From: Patescibacteria group bacterium
GTDB lineage: Bacteria; Patescibacteriota; Minisyncoccia; Phycocordibacterales; SIBU01
Assembly: GCA_018968805.1 (NCBI GenBank)
Contig: JAGWZX010000005.1
Span: 1-13,854 of the forward strand
Length of the DNA stretch: 13,854 nt
Direction of reading: 5' to 3'
Position 1 is the stretch's first letter, and the number at the start of each line of letters is the position of its first letter. A program made the translations under genes and the position numbers. Below the pieces are notes generated by a model. It made no database searches. It saw only the letters and a list, made by a program, of their open reading frames with translations, and was not told the origin of the DNA. Shown one piece after another: positions 7,239 through 12,043 of the stretch.

Positions 7239-7625
7239 TTACAATTCTAATGCTTTCAGGTTTTCATTTAATCCTTTTGCCGTATCGTATGAATCAAGAT
7301 CTTTGGCGTCTATCCACTCGTAAGTATCGTGGTCGGCTTGAACCATTGTAACCATCTCATTGTTAGATTCAAACAAAAACGGATGAATGAGCCAGTCTCC
7401 ATACCGATCCGATATTGAAAAATCATCCCCCTTCTTTACAAACTTAGCCGGCAAGCCGGTCTCTTTCAAAACTTGCGCCTTGGCTTAATTTTCTAAACTT
7501 CCATTCCCACTCAAAAATCCCGAAATAAATTCCCACTTCCCCGGATCAAAATGCTTATTATTTCTGCGCTTTAAAATAAGAACCCTCTTCCCGCATCTTA
7601 AGACTGTGACCGTAATTTCTTTCAT
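7239..7625 (-). pseudogene. Nudix family gene interrupted by an in-frame TAA
   Basis: From ATG 7625 the frame encodes MKEITVTVLRCGKRVLILKR and continues through FDPGKWEFISGFLSGNGSLEN (about residues 26-46), then meets TAA at 7485-7487. The same frame continues AKAQVLKETGLPAKF and on to HPFLFES, HDTYEWIDAKDL and YDTAKGLNENLKAL, which is the expected second half of a Nudix protein. Joined, it is a full-length 127-residue domain with a single nonsense codon and no frameshift. The Nudix box is also decayed: the conserved residues read G-X5-G-X7-A-Q-V-L-K-E-T-G, losing the first Glu, the Arg and two other Glu positions. The ATG overlaps the phosphatase stop as ATGA, confirming the original start and coupling. 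A TTG at 7469 could restart a fragment of 76 residues, which would lack the substrate-binding strands. A sequencing error at the TAA cannot be excluded, but the decayed box argues for true loss of hydrolase activity. Confidence 0.8.
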
Positions 7626-8161
7626 TGAGAATTCTTCAATTCGTAAACCCAGCCCGGCTGCCAATGCCAGGGCGCGGTTGCAGCTTCTTTAAGAGGAACG
7701 TGGTTAATTAAATTTTCCAGAGCGTATTGGGTGGCACGGTGACCGATAATCATTACTGTTTTACCGTCATAATTTTTGGCCAAATCGTCAAGAAAACTTT
7801 TCATCCTCTCTGTCGTCTGATTGTAACTTTCGCCATTGGGAAAAGGCGTGCTCACCCTGTTTGCCTTCTCTGCTTTCTGTTGCTCTTCACGACGCCTTGT
7901 AAAATCGCCGTAATCGCACTCGCGAAGCCGCTCGTCTGTGATTATCGGAACACTGTCGCCAAAAGCAAGTTCCGCCGTATGATATGAACGCTTCAAATCC
8001 GAACAGAAAACCACGGCGGGCTTTTCGCCACCATATCGCTCGCCCAATTCCCTCGCCTGCCGTTCGCCCAAAGGCGACAGATCAACATCAAAAAGCCCGG
8101 AGGCCAATCCGTCCTCATTGTCAAAAGTCGTCCCGTGCGCTTCAAAAATTATTTTGATCAC
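7622..8161 (-). CDS. histidine phosphatase superfamily protein (AHG variant)
   Basis: The 179-residue protein belongs to the phosphoglycerate-mutase-like His phosphatase fold. The catalytic motif is at the very N-terminus: IIFEAHGTTFDNE, where His9 is kept but the usual RHG is AHG. Other family features are the core region LSPLGERQARELGERY, CSDLKRSYHTAE with Arg and the Ser-Asp-Leu typical of the fold, RECDYGDF, FPNGESY, and the second histidine in IGHRATQYALE (His141). The C-terminus is WHWQPGWVYELKN. I recall a family with the same EAHGTT motif in CPR and some other bacteria, so the Arg loss is probably a family trait. The substrate is unknown. GTG 8161 is chosen because TACAAT lies 6 nt upstream and the domain begins at once; starts further up (8197, 8245) add sequence without similarity. 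Its stop overlaps the Nudix start. Confidence 0.85.
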   Translation of the reverse strand: MIKIIFEAHGTTFDNEDGLASGLFDVDLSPLGERQARELGERYGGEKPAVVFCSDLKRSYHTAELAFGDSVPIITDERLRECDYGDFTRRREEQQKAEKANRVSTPFPNGESYNQTTERMKSFLDDLAKNYDGKTVMIIGHRATQYALENLINHVPLKEAATAPWHWQPGWVYELKNSQ

Positions 8162-8167
8162 TTGAAA

Positions 8168-8173
8168 ATTGTA
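8168..8173 (-). promoter_or_regulatory. possible -10 box of a leaderless phosphatase promoter
   Basis: TACAAT on the minus strand ends 6 nt before the GTG start at 8161, the same distance as in operator copies B and C. No good -35 is visible at 16-18 nt (best TGGTGA). It lies just downstream of the terminator at 8198-8228, which is where a promoter is needed. Confidence 0.35.
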
Positions 8174-8197
8174 CCGCGAACGGCAATTATTCACCAT

Positions 8198-8228
8198 AAA
8201 AGAAAAAACGCGGACCTTGCGGAACGCG
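8198..8228 (-). terminator. intrinsic terminator after the aminotransferase
   Basis: On the minus strand CGCG, TT, CC, loop GCAA, GG, TC, CGCG forms a hairpin with a 2x2 internal loop and a GNRA-type tetraloop, followed by a T-run of six plus four more Ts after one C. It begins 20 nt after the aminotransferase stop and separates the PLP-enzyme operon from the phosphatase gene. Confidence 0.6.
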
Positions 8229-8248
8229 ATCTGATTGAAGAACAAGAT

Positions 8249-9586
8249 TCAGAACACGAATTTCACGGACTTGAGGCGCCTGACGGTCTCGTCAATGACC
8301 GCCTCTTCCGATGCCAAACCGCATTCGGGAACCGGCCGGAGCGTTACCGCCCAGCGCAACCACTGGCCGCCCGCCGCTTCGGCGTGCATAACCGAGATTC
8401 GGAGATAATCGCGCAGGAACTTCGCGCAGTCAGCGGCATCCTGGAAGATGACACCCTCGGGACTGGCAGTGATTGACTTCGGCGACGGCGTGAACTGGCA
8501 GAGGCCGGCGTCGGGCACGTGACCCTGGAAACCGGCCTCACGGAGACCGGACGCGAGTTTTTCGTGGAGAACCAGATAGCGGCGTCTGGTTTCCTCGGCA
8601 AACTCGGGATAACGGAGGCAAGACAGCCCGGAAACGATACTCGGGCCGAACATACCCGAGTCTTTCACGTCCATCACCTTGCGGAGCGCCTTGATGACCG
8701 TCGGATGCGCCGCTATCCAACCGAAACGGAGTCCTGTGGCATTCCAGCCCTTGGAAACGCTCTGGAGAACAATGCAACATTCCTCCCAACCCGGCACGGA
8801 TAGTACCGAAACCAGGTCGTCGAGGTATCGCAGGTCAATGTAGGCTTCGTCCACCACAAGCGTCACGCCGTACTGGCAAGCCCAGCCGATCAAGAATTCC
8901 CAATCGGATTTGGTATATCCCCTCCCTGTCGGGTTATGGGGAATATTGACGTACACAACCGGACGCGGGCCTGGCCTGCCGCGAACAATATCCGTCAGTT
9001 TGTCGGCATCAAACGACCATTGCCCGCTTAGGCGAACTAGCGGAACGTCAATCAGAATCGCAACACGCCGATTCATCGGACTGGCGATGACCTGGTAGCT
9101 CGGACTCGGGAACAAAAGCGTGGTGCCGTCGCCGAGAAGAAGCGTCGGTATGTACTCGGCAAGCGCCCGCTTTATTGAACCGGGCGAGTACTGAATCCAC
9201 TCCGGCGTCAAACTCCGGCCGCCCGGAAGAGCAACTTGATGCCGAGCATGGATCAATTCGGCAAGCATCGCGTGAGTGTCGCCCTGCATGATAGTCCCGG
9301 GAGTCGCGCGCGTGCCGGCAATATCCTTGTACCGGCTGGCGTCCCAAGCTTCGTAGAAATATTCCTCACCGACTTCCCAAGCTGTCTCGGGCATCTTCCA
9401 GGTCGGATCGGCCACCGATAGTTTGAGAAGCGCCGATTCCGGTCTGCCCGGATTGTTCGCCTTTTCCAACTCACGCTCTTCGGCCAAAACCGCGCTGAAC
9501 GAGTAGCCGCCGCCCGGGGTATCAAACTCGCGGCCGCCAATCCGCTCGGCGAATCGGGAACGCCATGTTTCATTCGTGGTATTCAT
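8249..9586 (-). CDS. class I/II PLP-dependent aminotransferase
   Basis: This 445-residue protein is a fold-type I aminotransferase. Motifs are NIPHNPTGRGY with the cofactor-contacting Asn, VVDEAYIDLRY with the Asp that pairs with the pyridine nitrogen and the following Tyr, and SVSKGWNATGLRFGW, where SVSK contains the Schiff-base Lys and GLRFGW the phosphate-binding Arg. Near the C-terminus MHAEAAGGQWLRWAV holds the Arg expected to bind the substrate carboxylate. The overall pattern is closest to the LL-diaminopimelate/aspartate aminotransferase group, but the substrate is not certain. It starts 18 nt after the decarboxylase stop, with GAAAGGAAAA ahead, and the two form an operon ended by the terminator at 8198. 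Composition is unusual for the window: about 32 Arg against 16 Lys. It could take part in lysine or diaminopimelate metabolism or in a small specialised pathway. Confidence 0.88.
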   Translation of the reverse strand: MNTTNETWRSRFAERIGGREFDTPGGGYSFSAVLAEERELEKANNPGRPESALLKLSVADPTWKMPETAWEVGEEYFYEAWDASRYKDIAGTRATPGTIMQGDTHAMLAELIHARHQVALPGGRSLTPEWIQYSPGSIKRALAEYIPTLLLGDGTTLLFPSPSYQVIASPMNRRVAILIDVPLVRLSGQWSFDADKLTDIVRGRPGPRPVVYVNIPHNPTGRGYTKSDWEFLIGWACQYGVTLVVDEAYIDLRYLDDLVSVLSVPGWEECCIVLQSVSKGWNATGLRFGWIAAHPTVIKALRKVMDVKDSGMFGPSIVSGLSCLRYPEFAEETRRRYLVLHEKLASGLREAGFQGHVPDAGLCQFTPSPKSITASPEGVIFQDAADCAKFLRDYLRISVMHAEAAGGQWLRWAVTLRPVPECGLASEEAVIDETVRRLKSVKFVF

Positions 9587-9604
9587 AGTTGTTTCGTTTT
9601 CCTT

Positions 9605-10876
9605 TCAGTTTATCCGGATTGTTTTTGGTTCGTGGTTAAGCGTAGCGTCCAAGTCCCCAATGGTCTCGGCGCGGCGAATCAGTTCCGCTTCTTTTCCGCC
9701 CTGCCGGAGCATTACTTCCTGCGGCCGTGTCGTGCCGTTGTAGTTGAAGCACATCACGATGCCGTGAGCGCCGGCGTCCTGTACAAGAACCGTGTCGCCG
9801 ATGCGAATGACCGGCAGAAGCCGGCCTGTGGCAAGGCGGTCAATGTTCTCGCAAATCTGACCGACGAGATTGACCCGCTCTTTCCTCTGCCGACGTTCCG
9901 CTCCGACAACCTTGGCATGATGGTACGACCCGTACATACCGTGGCGCATGAGGCCGTTCATGCCGACATCCAACCCGACATGAATCTGGTAAATGTCTTT
10001 GCGATTGATGGCGCTTGCCACCAAAACGCCGAACGGCCCCGTCATCCAACGGCCCATTTCCGTCCAAAGCGCCGGCGCGTAGCCGTGCTCATGTTTGAAC
10101 TCGGCCAAAACTGCGGCAAGCCGCTCGCCGACTTCGGCCATGTCCAACTCACGCTGTTTCGGCCGGTAGGGAATGCCGAAGCCGCCGCCGATGTCCGCGA
10201 AGTCAACGGGAATGCCCGTCGCCCGCTCCGCGATAGTTGCGGCCTTAAGAATAAGGCGCAGGACATTGATGAAGTAATCCGGCTCCAAGCAATTGGAACC
10301 GATCATCATGTGGATGCCGAAGTGTCTGGCGCCGCACGCTTTGGCGCGGCTATAGGCGGAAGCGAGCTCCTCCCACATAATGCCGTACTTCTGCTCCCAG
10401 GGTTTGCCGAATGACTGCAATCCGACCCTTGGTCCGGCGATGCGCCGGCCGGGATTGAGCCGGAAACAAATCATTTCTGGAAATTCCCGGACCTTGCCGA
10501 TGAGACTAATGTCGTCAAGGTTGATAATGCCGCCGAGGTGGTTCGCCTCGTCAAACCATTCGCGCCGGCTGTTGTTGGAGGTAAGGATGAACCGGCCCTG
10601 GGCGCCGATTTGTTCCATGAGATGCATCTCGTACATGGAACTGCAGTCAAAACCGAAGCCCATGGATTGCTGGAGACGCAGATTGGCGGGATTGTTCCAA
10701 GCTTTGACGGCGTACCATTGCCGGTAACCGGGGACATCGCGCATGTAGTGCTTTAGCGCCGCTCCCCGCTCCAATATACCCTGCTCGTCATAGACATAAC
10801 AGGGTGTGCCGAATTCCGAAAGAATTGCCGGGAGGGCCCGTTCAATGCGGGCCAGACTGCTTTTTGGTGTTGGCAT
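9605..10876 (-). CDS. PLP-dependent decarboxylase, LysA/ornithine decarboxylase family
   Basis: The 423-residue protein has the fold-type III decarboxylase architecture. WYAVKAWNNP (near residues 53-62) contains the cofactor Lys; HMMIGSN corresponds to the HxHIGS loop but with Met for the second His; DIGGGFGIPY is the glycine-rich phosphate-binding loop; EMGRWMTGPFGVL replaces the usual EPGR; CENIDRL carries the active-site Cys and Asp of the CESxD motif; and DAGAHGIVMCFNYNG matches GAYxxxxxxYNG with His for Tyr. It is thus a divergent LysA relative; diaminopimelate is plausible but other amino-acid substrates cannot be excluded. ATG 10876 is chosen because AGGAGG lies 5 nt upstream. An in-frame GTG at 10942 would extend it by 22 residues through the leader hairpin and is rejected. 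The protein is Arg-rich (roughly 2.5 Arg per Lys). The aminotransferase follows 18 nt downstream. Confidence 0.88.
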   Translation of the reverse strand: MPTPKSSLARIERALPAILSEFGTPCYVYDEQGILERGAALKHYMRDVPGYRQWYAVKAWNNPANLRLQQSMGFGFDCSSMYEMHLMEQIGAQGRFILTSNNSRREWFDEANHLGGIINLDDISLIGKVREFPEMICFRLNPGRRIAGPRVGLQSFGKPWEQKYGIMWEELASAYSRAKACGARHFGIHMMIGSNCLEPDYFINVLRLILKAATIAERATGIPVDFADIGGGFGIPYRPKQRELDMAEVGERLAAVLAEFKHEHGYAPALWTEMGRWMTGPFGVLVASAINRKDIYQIHVGLDVGMNGLMRHGMYGSYHHAKVVGAERRQRKERVNLVGQICENIDRLATGRLLPVIRIGDTVLVQDAGAHGIVMCFNYNGTTRPQEVMLRQGGKEAELIRRAETIGDLDATLNHEPKTIRIN

Positions 10877-10881
10877 GTTTG

Positions 10882-10887
10882 CCTCCT
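10882..10887 (-). promoter_or_regulatory. consensus ribosome binding site of the decarboxylase
   Basis: AGGAGG on the minus strand, 5 nt before ATG 10876. It is the strongest Shine-Dalgarno in the window and decides the start. It contrasts with the leaderless look of most other first genes here. Confidence 0.8.
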
Positions 10888-10930
10888 GTTTTTCGTTTTT
10901 GTGTTTATTGGTGCTGAATTGACAAGGACG

Positions 10931-10948
10931 GCCGCCGGCCACGGCGGC
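10931..10948 (-). promoter_or_regulatory. GC-only hairpin in the decarboxylase leader
   Basis: GCCGCC and GGCGGC form a 6-bp all-GC stem with a 6-nt loop in the roughly 95-nt leader between the promoter and the AGGAGG. There is no T-run, so it is not an intrinsic terminator. It may protect the mRNA or act in translational control; the leader is too short for a classical lysine riboswitch. Confidence 0.45.
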
Positions 10949-10979
10949 TCAAAGAGATGTTTCCTTGAATCCGGCGCTA

Positions 10980-11007
10980 ATACTACAAATAATCAGGCTC
11001 AAGTCAA
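10980..11007 (-). promoter_or_regulatory. promoter of the decarboxylase-aminotransferase operon
   Basis: On the minus strand TTGACT (11002-11007, five of six consensus bases), a 16-nt spacer and TAGTAT (10980-10985, four of six). It lies 104 nt before the decarboxylase ATG and 24 nt after the end of the DUF1653 gene, so the PLP pair has its own transcript with a real leader. Confidence 0.55.
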
Positions 11008-11030
11008 CACAAGCCAATCTTGGGACATTC

Positions 11031-11297
11031 TTATTTTCTTGAAAATGTCAGAATGTCATTTCGGTTCGGGAGAAATTTAAATCGGGGAGCTTTTTTGCCG
11101 GCCACTGTCACCTTCTCCGTAAACATCGCGGGCGGCCGCACCCACATTTTGCCGCGCGAACCAAGCTCTCGGTACACCACCATTTGTTCAAGTGTCTCGC
11201 TGTGTTTTGCCACGCCAAGTACTTCGTACTCTCTGCCTTTGAAGTGTCTATAAATTCCTGTTTTCAAACTTCGCAATGACCGTCCGTTATGTGTCAT
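11031..11297 (-). CDS. DUF1653 domain protein
   Basis: The 88-residue protein contains the small DUF1653 domain: GIYRHFKGREYEVLGVAKH (about residues 14-32), SETLEQMVVYREL, then KMWVRPPAMFTEKV (near residues 50-63), followed by a short tail. The domain is a compact all-beta fold of unknown function found widely in bacteria as a stand-alone protein. The ATG at 11297 lies 21 nt after the hicA stop with no Shine-Dalgarno; a TTG at residue 11 (LKTGIYRHF) would begin just before the conserved domain and is a reasonable alternative. It is probably the third gene of the hicBA transcript. Nothing suggests a functional link to the toxin. Confidence 0.8.
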   Translation of the reverse strand: MTHNGRSLRSLKTGIYRHFKGREYEVLGVAKHSETLEQMVVYRELGSRGKMWVRPPAMFTEKVTVAGKKAPRFKFLPNRNDILTFSRK

Positions 11298-11318
11298 AGA
11301 GTTGTATTGACGGAAACG

Positions 11319-11513
11319 TCATTTCTTGCGAATAACAGACACCCCCAAATCTTTGCAAATCTTCACCGCAAGAAAATCATTTATCTCGTTATGCCGCGGA
11401 ACAGTGGAGGTAAATTCTTCTCTTGGATTCAAAAACACGGAGTGCTTTTTACCTTCACGCACTAAAAGACACCCCTCCTTGTAAAGGTGGCGGACTAAAT
11501 TAATCCTTTTCAC
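11319..11513 (-). CDS. hicA: HicA-type mRNA interferase toxin
   Basis: From GTG 11513 the protein has 64 residues, the normal HicA size. It has the double-stranded-RNA-binding-like fold pattern: VKRINLVRHLYKEGCLLVRE, then GKKHSVFLNP with the catalytic His, VPRHNEINDFLAVKICKDLGV and a basic end. HicA toxins cleave mRNA and are held inactive by HicB, encoded here just upstream. The GTG lies 10 nt after the hicB stop with no ribosome site, so coupling to hicB is likely. An upstream in-frame start at 11609 would overlap hicB by 86 nt with unrelated sequence and is rejected. FTSTVPRHNE, where the family usually has a Lys/Gly-rich turn, is mildly divergent. Confidence 0.85.
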   Translation of the reverse strand: MKRINLVRHLYKEGCLLVREGKKHSVFLNPREEFTSTVPRHNEINDFLAVKICKDLGVSVIRKK

Positions 11514-11523
11514 GAAAGAAGAA

Positions 11524-11745
11524 CTACGCCGGGATAACGACTTGAATAGATTCCCGACGCGAATCCACTCCCCTGCCTTTCGCAAGACTGCGGTTGGTTT
11601 CAAGCACAAGCTGTAATGCTTCTTTTAGATTTTCTCGCGCTTCTTTGGTCGTTCGTCCTTGAGTATTGACCCCTGGTACCTCTTCAATCCACGCAACAAC
11701 ATGTTTTCCCAACTTTTGATATACGGCTGTAAATTCTCGCTTCAT
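11524..11745 (-). CDS. hicB: HicB-type antitoxin
   Basis: The 73-residue protein has the partial RNase H-like HicB fold: FTAVYQKLGKHVVAWIEEVPGVNTQGRT (about residues 5-32), then KEARENLKEALQLVLETNR. It is the short form with no C-terminal DNA-binding domain, so autoregulation, if any, needs another protein or the toxin-antitoxin complex. It is the first gene of the pair, as usual when the promoter serves antitoxin before toxin. TATAGT ends 9 nt upstream of the ATG, so the mRNA should be leaderless or nearly so. It neutralises HicA by binding. Confidence 0.87.
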   Translation of the reverse strand: MKREFTAVYQKLGKHVVAWIEEVPGVNTQGRTTKEARENLKEALQLVLETNRSLAKGRGVDSRRESIQVVIPA

Positions 11746-11754
11746 AGTACATCC

Positions 11755-11782
11755 ACTATAACATTTTGAGACCTAAAATCAA
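11755..11782 (-). promoter_or_regulatory. promoter of hicBA, probably leaderless
   Basis: On the minus strand TTGATT (11777-11782), a 16-nt spacer and TATAGT (11755-11760, five of six). The -10 ends 9 nt before the hicB ATG at 11745. A better-looking TTGACG just upstream has no -10 at a proper distance. Confidence 0.55.
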
Positions 11783-11795
11783 TTCCGCCGTCAAG

Positions 11796-11811
11796 CGCGT
11801 TTAATAACGCG
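11796..11811. repeat. 16-bp palindrome between hicBA promoter and operator copy B
   Basis: CGCGTT (11796-11801), TAAT, AACGCG (11806-11811) is a perfect inverted repeat. It sits 13 nt outside the hicB -35 and 2 nt from operator copy B, so it lies between two divergent promoters. It may be a toxin-antitoxin operator; without a T-run it is not a terminator. Confidence 0.45.
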
Positions 11812-11813
11812 GA

Positions 11814-11855
11814 CAATACACCAATGATTCACGGTCGTATATTATTGATGTATGA
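11814..11855 (+). promoter_or_regulatory. palindromic promoter/operator, copy B
   Basis: ATACACCAAT (11816-11825) and ATTGATGTAT (11844-11853) are 10-bp arms with one mismatch and the same 18-nt spacing as copies A and C. TATTAT (11840-11845) overlaps the second arm and lies 6 nt before an ATG at 11852, exactly the geometry of the regulator start. The 42 nt match copy A at 37 positions in the same orientation. The downstream frame (66 codons) runs into palindromic repeats and does not look like a protein. Confidence 0.6.
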
Positions 11856-11872
11856 GGTTTAGAATAAAGTTT

Positions 11873-11943
11873 GCCGCCCGTCCCATTCCCGCGGCAAGCC
11901 GTTCCCTCGGGAGCACCCTCGGCGGGGTTATTCCGCGGGCGGC
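11873..11943. repeat. GC-rich repeat with 8-bp inverted ends
   Basis: GCCGCCCG (11873-11880) and CGGGCGGC (11936-11943) are inverted ends of a 71-bp very GC-rich block containing further short inversions (CCGCGG-like pieces, CCCTCGGGAG). It is one of three GC-rich palindromic units stacked between a relic promoter and a truncated gene. I recall similar GC-rich palindromic dispersed repeats in CPR genomes; copy number here is unknown. Confidence 0.45.
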
Positions 11944-11960
11944 ATCGGGGAAGCTTTGTC

Positions 11961-11991
11961 GGACAGGAGCGAGCTCCGCTCGCTCCTGTCC
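11961..11991. repeat. perfect hairpin repeat, 14-bp arms
   Basis: GGACAGGAGCGAGC (11961-11974), TCC, GCTCGCTCCTGTCC (11978-11991). The arms are perfectly complementary with a 3-nt loop. No T-run follows on either strand, so it is a dispersed palindromic repeat (REP-like) and not a terminator. Confidence 0.7.
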
Positions 11992-11996
11992 ATTAG

Positions 11997-12043
11997 GCGG
12001 CCATTCATCCCCGCCCGCCAAGCGGGCGGGGATGAATGGCCGC
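11997..12043. repeat. perfect hairpin repeat, 22-bp arms
   Basis: A 22-nt arm (11997-12018, starting GCGGCCATTCATCCCC) is perfectly complementary to 12022-12043 around the 3-nt loop CAA. ATTAG (11992-11996) and CTAAT (12049-12053) extend the symmetry after a short bulge. No T-run follows. The size and perfection suggest recent insertion of a dispersed palindromic element. The truncated reading frame on the minus strand passes straight through it. Confidence 0.75.

Noticed and set aside
7485..7487. TAA read as a sense codon (recoding)
   Set aside because: Other genes here end in TAA (xfp, the permease), and known CPR recoding concerns TGA, which also acts as a stop here. A nonsense mutation or read error is simpler.
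9632..10414. Plus-strand frame of 260 codons opposite the decarboxylase
   Set aside because: Antisense to a clear PLP decarboxylase; composition (His, Arg, Ala rich) is that of a shadow frame.
8249..10876. Foreign origin of the PLP pair from GC content
   Set aside because: Hand counts of sample stretches gave about 60 percent GC both here and in xfp, so GC alone does not separate them. Only the Arg/Lys balance and the translation signals differ.
10877..10942. GTG start at 10942 extending the decarboxylase
   Set aside because: It would translate the leader hairpin and the AGGAGG site; the ATG at 10876 has an ideal ribosome site and fits family length.
11310..11325. Small TGACG-GAAA-CGTCA hairpin between hicA and the DUF1653 gene
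   Set aside because: Only a 5-bp stem with no T-run, overlapping the hicA stop; too weak to call a terminator or regulatory site.
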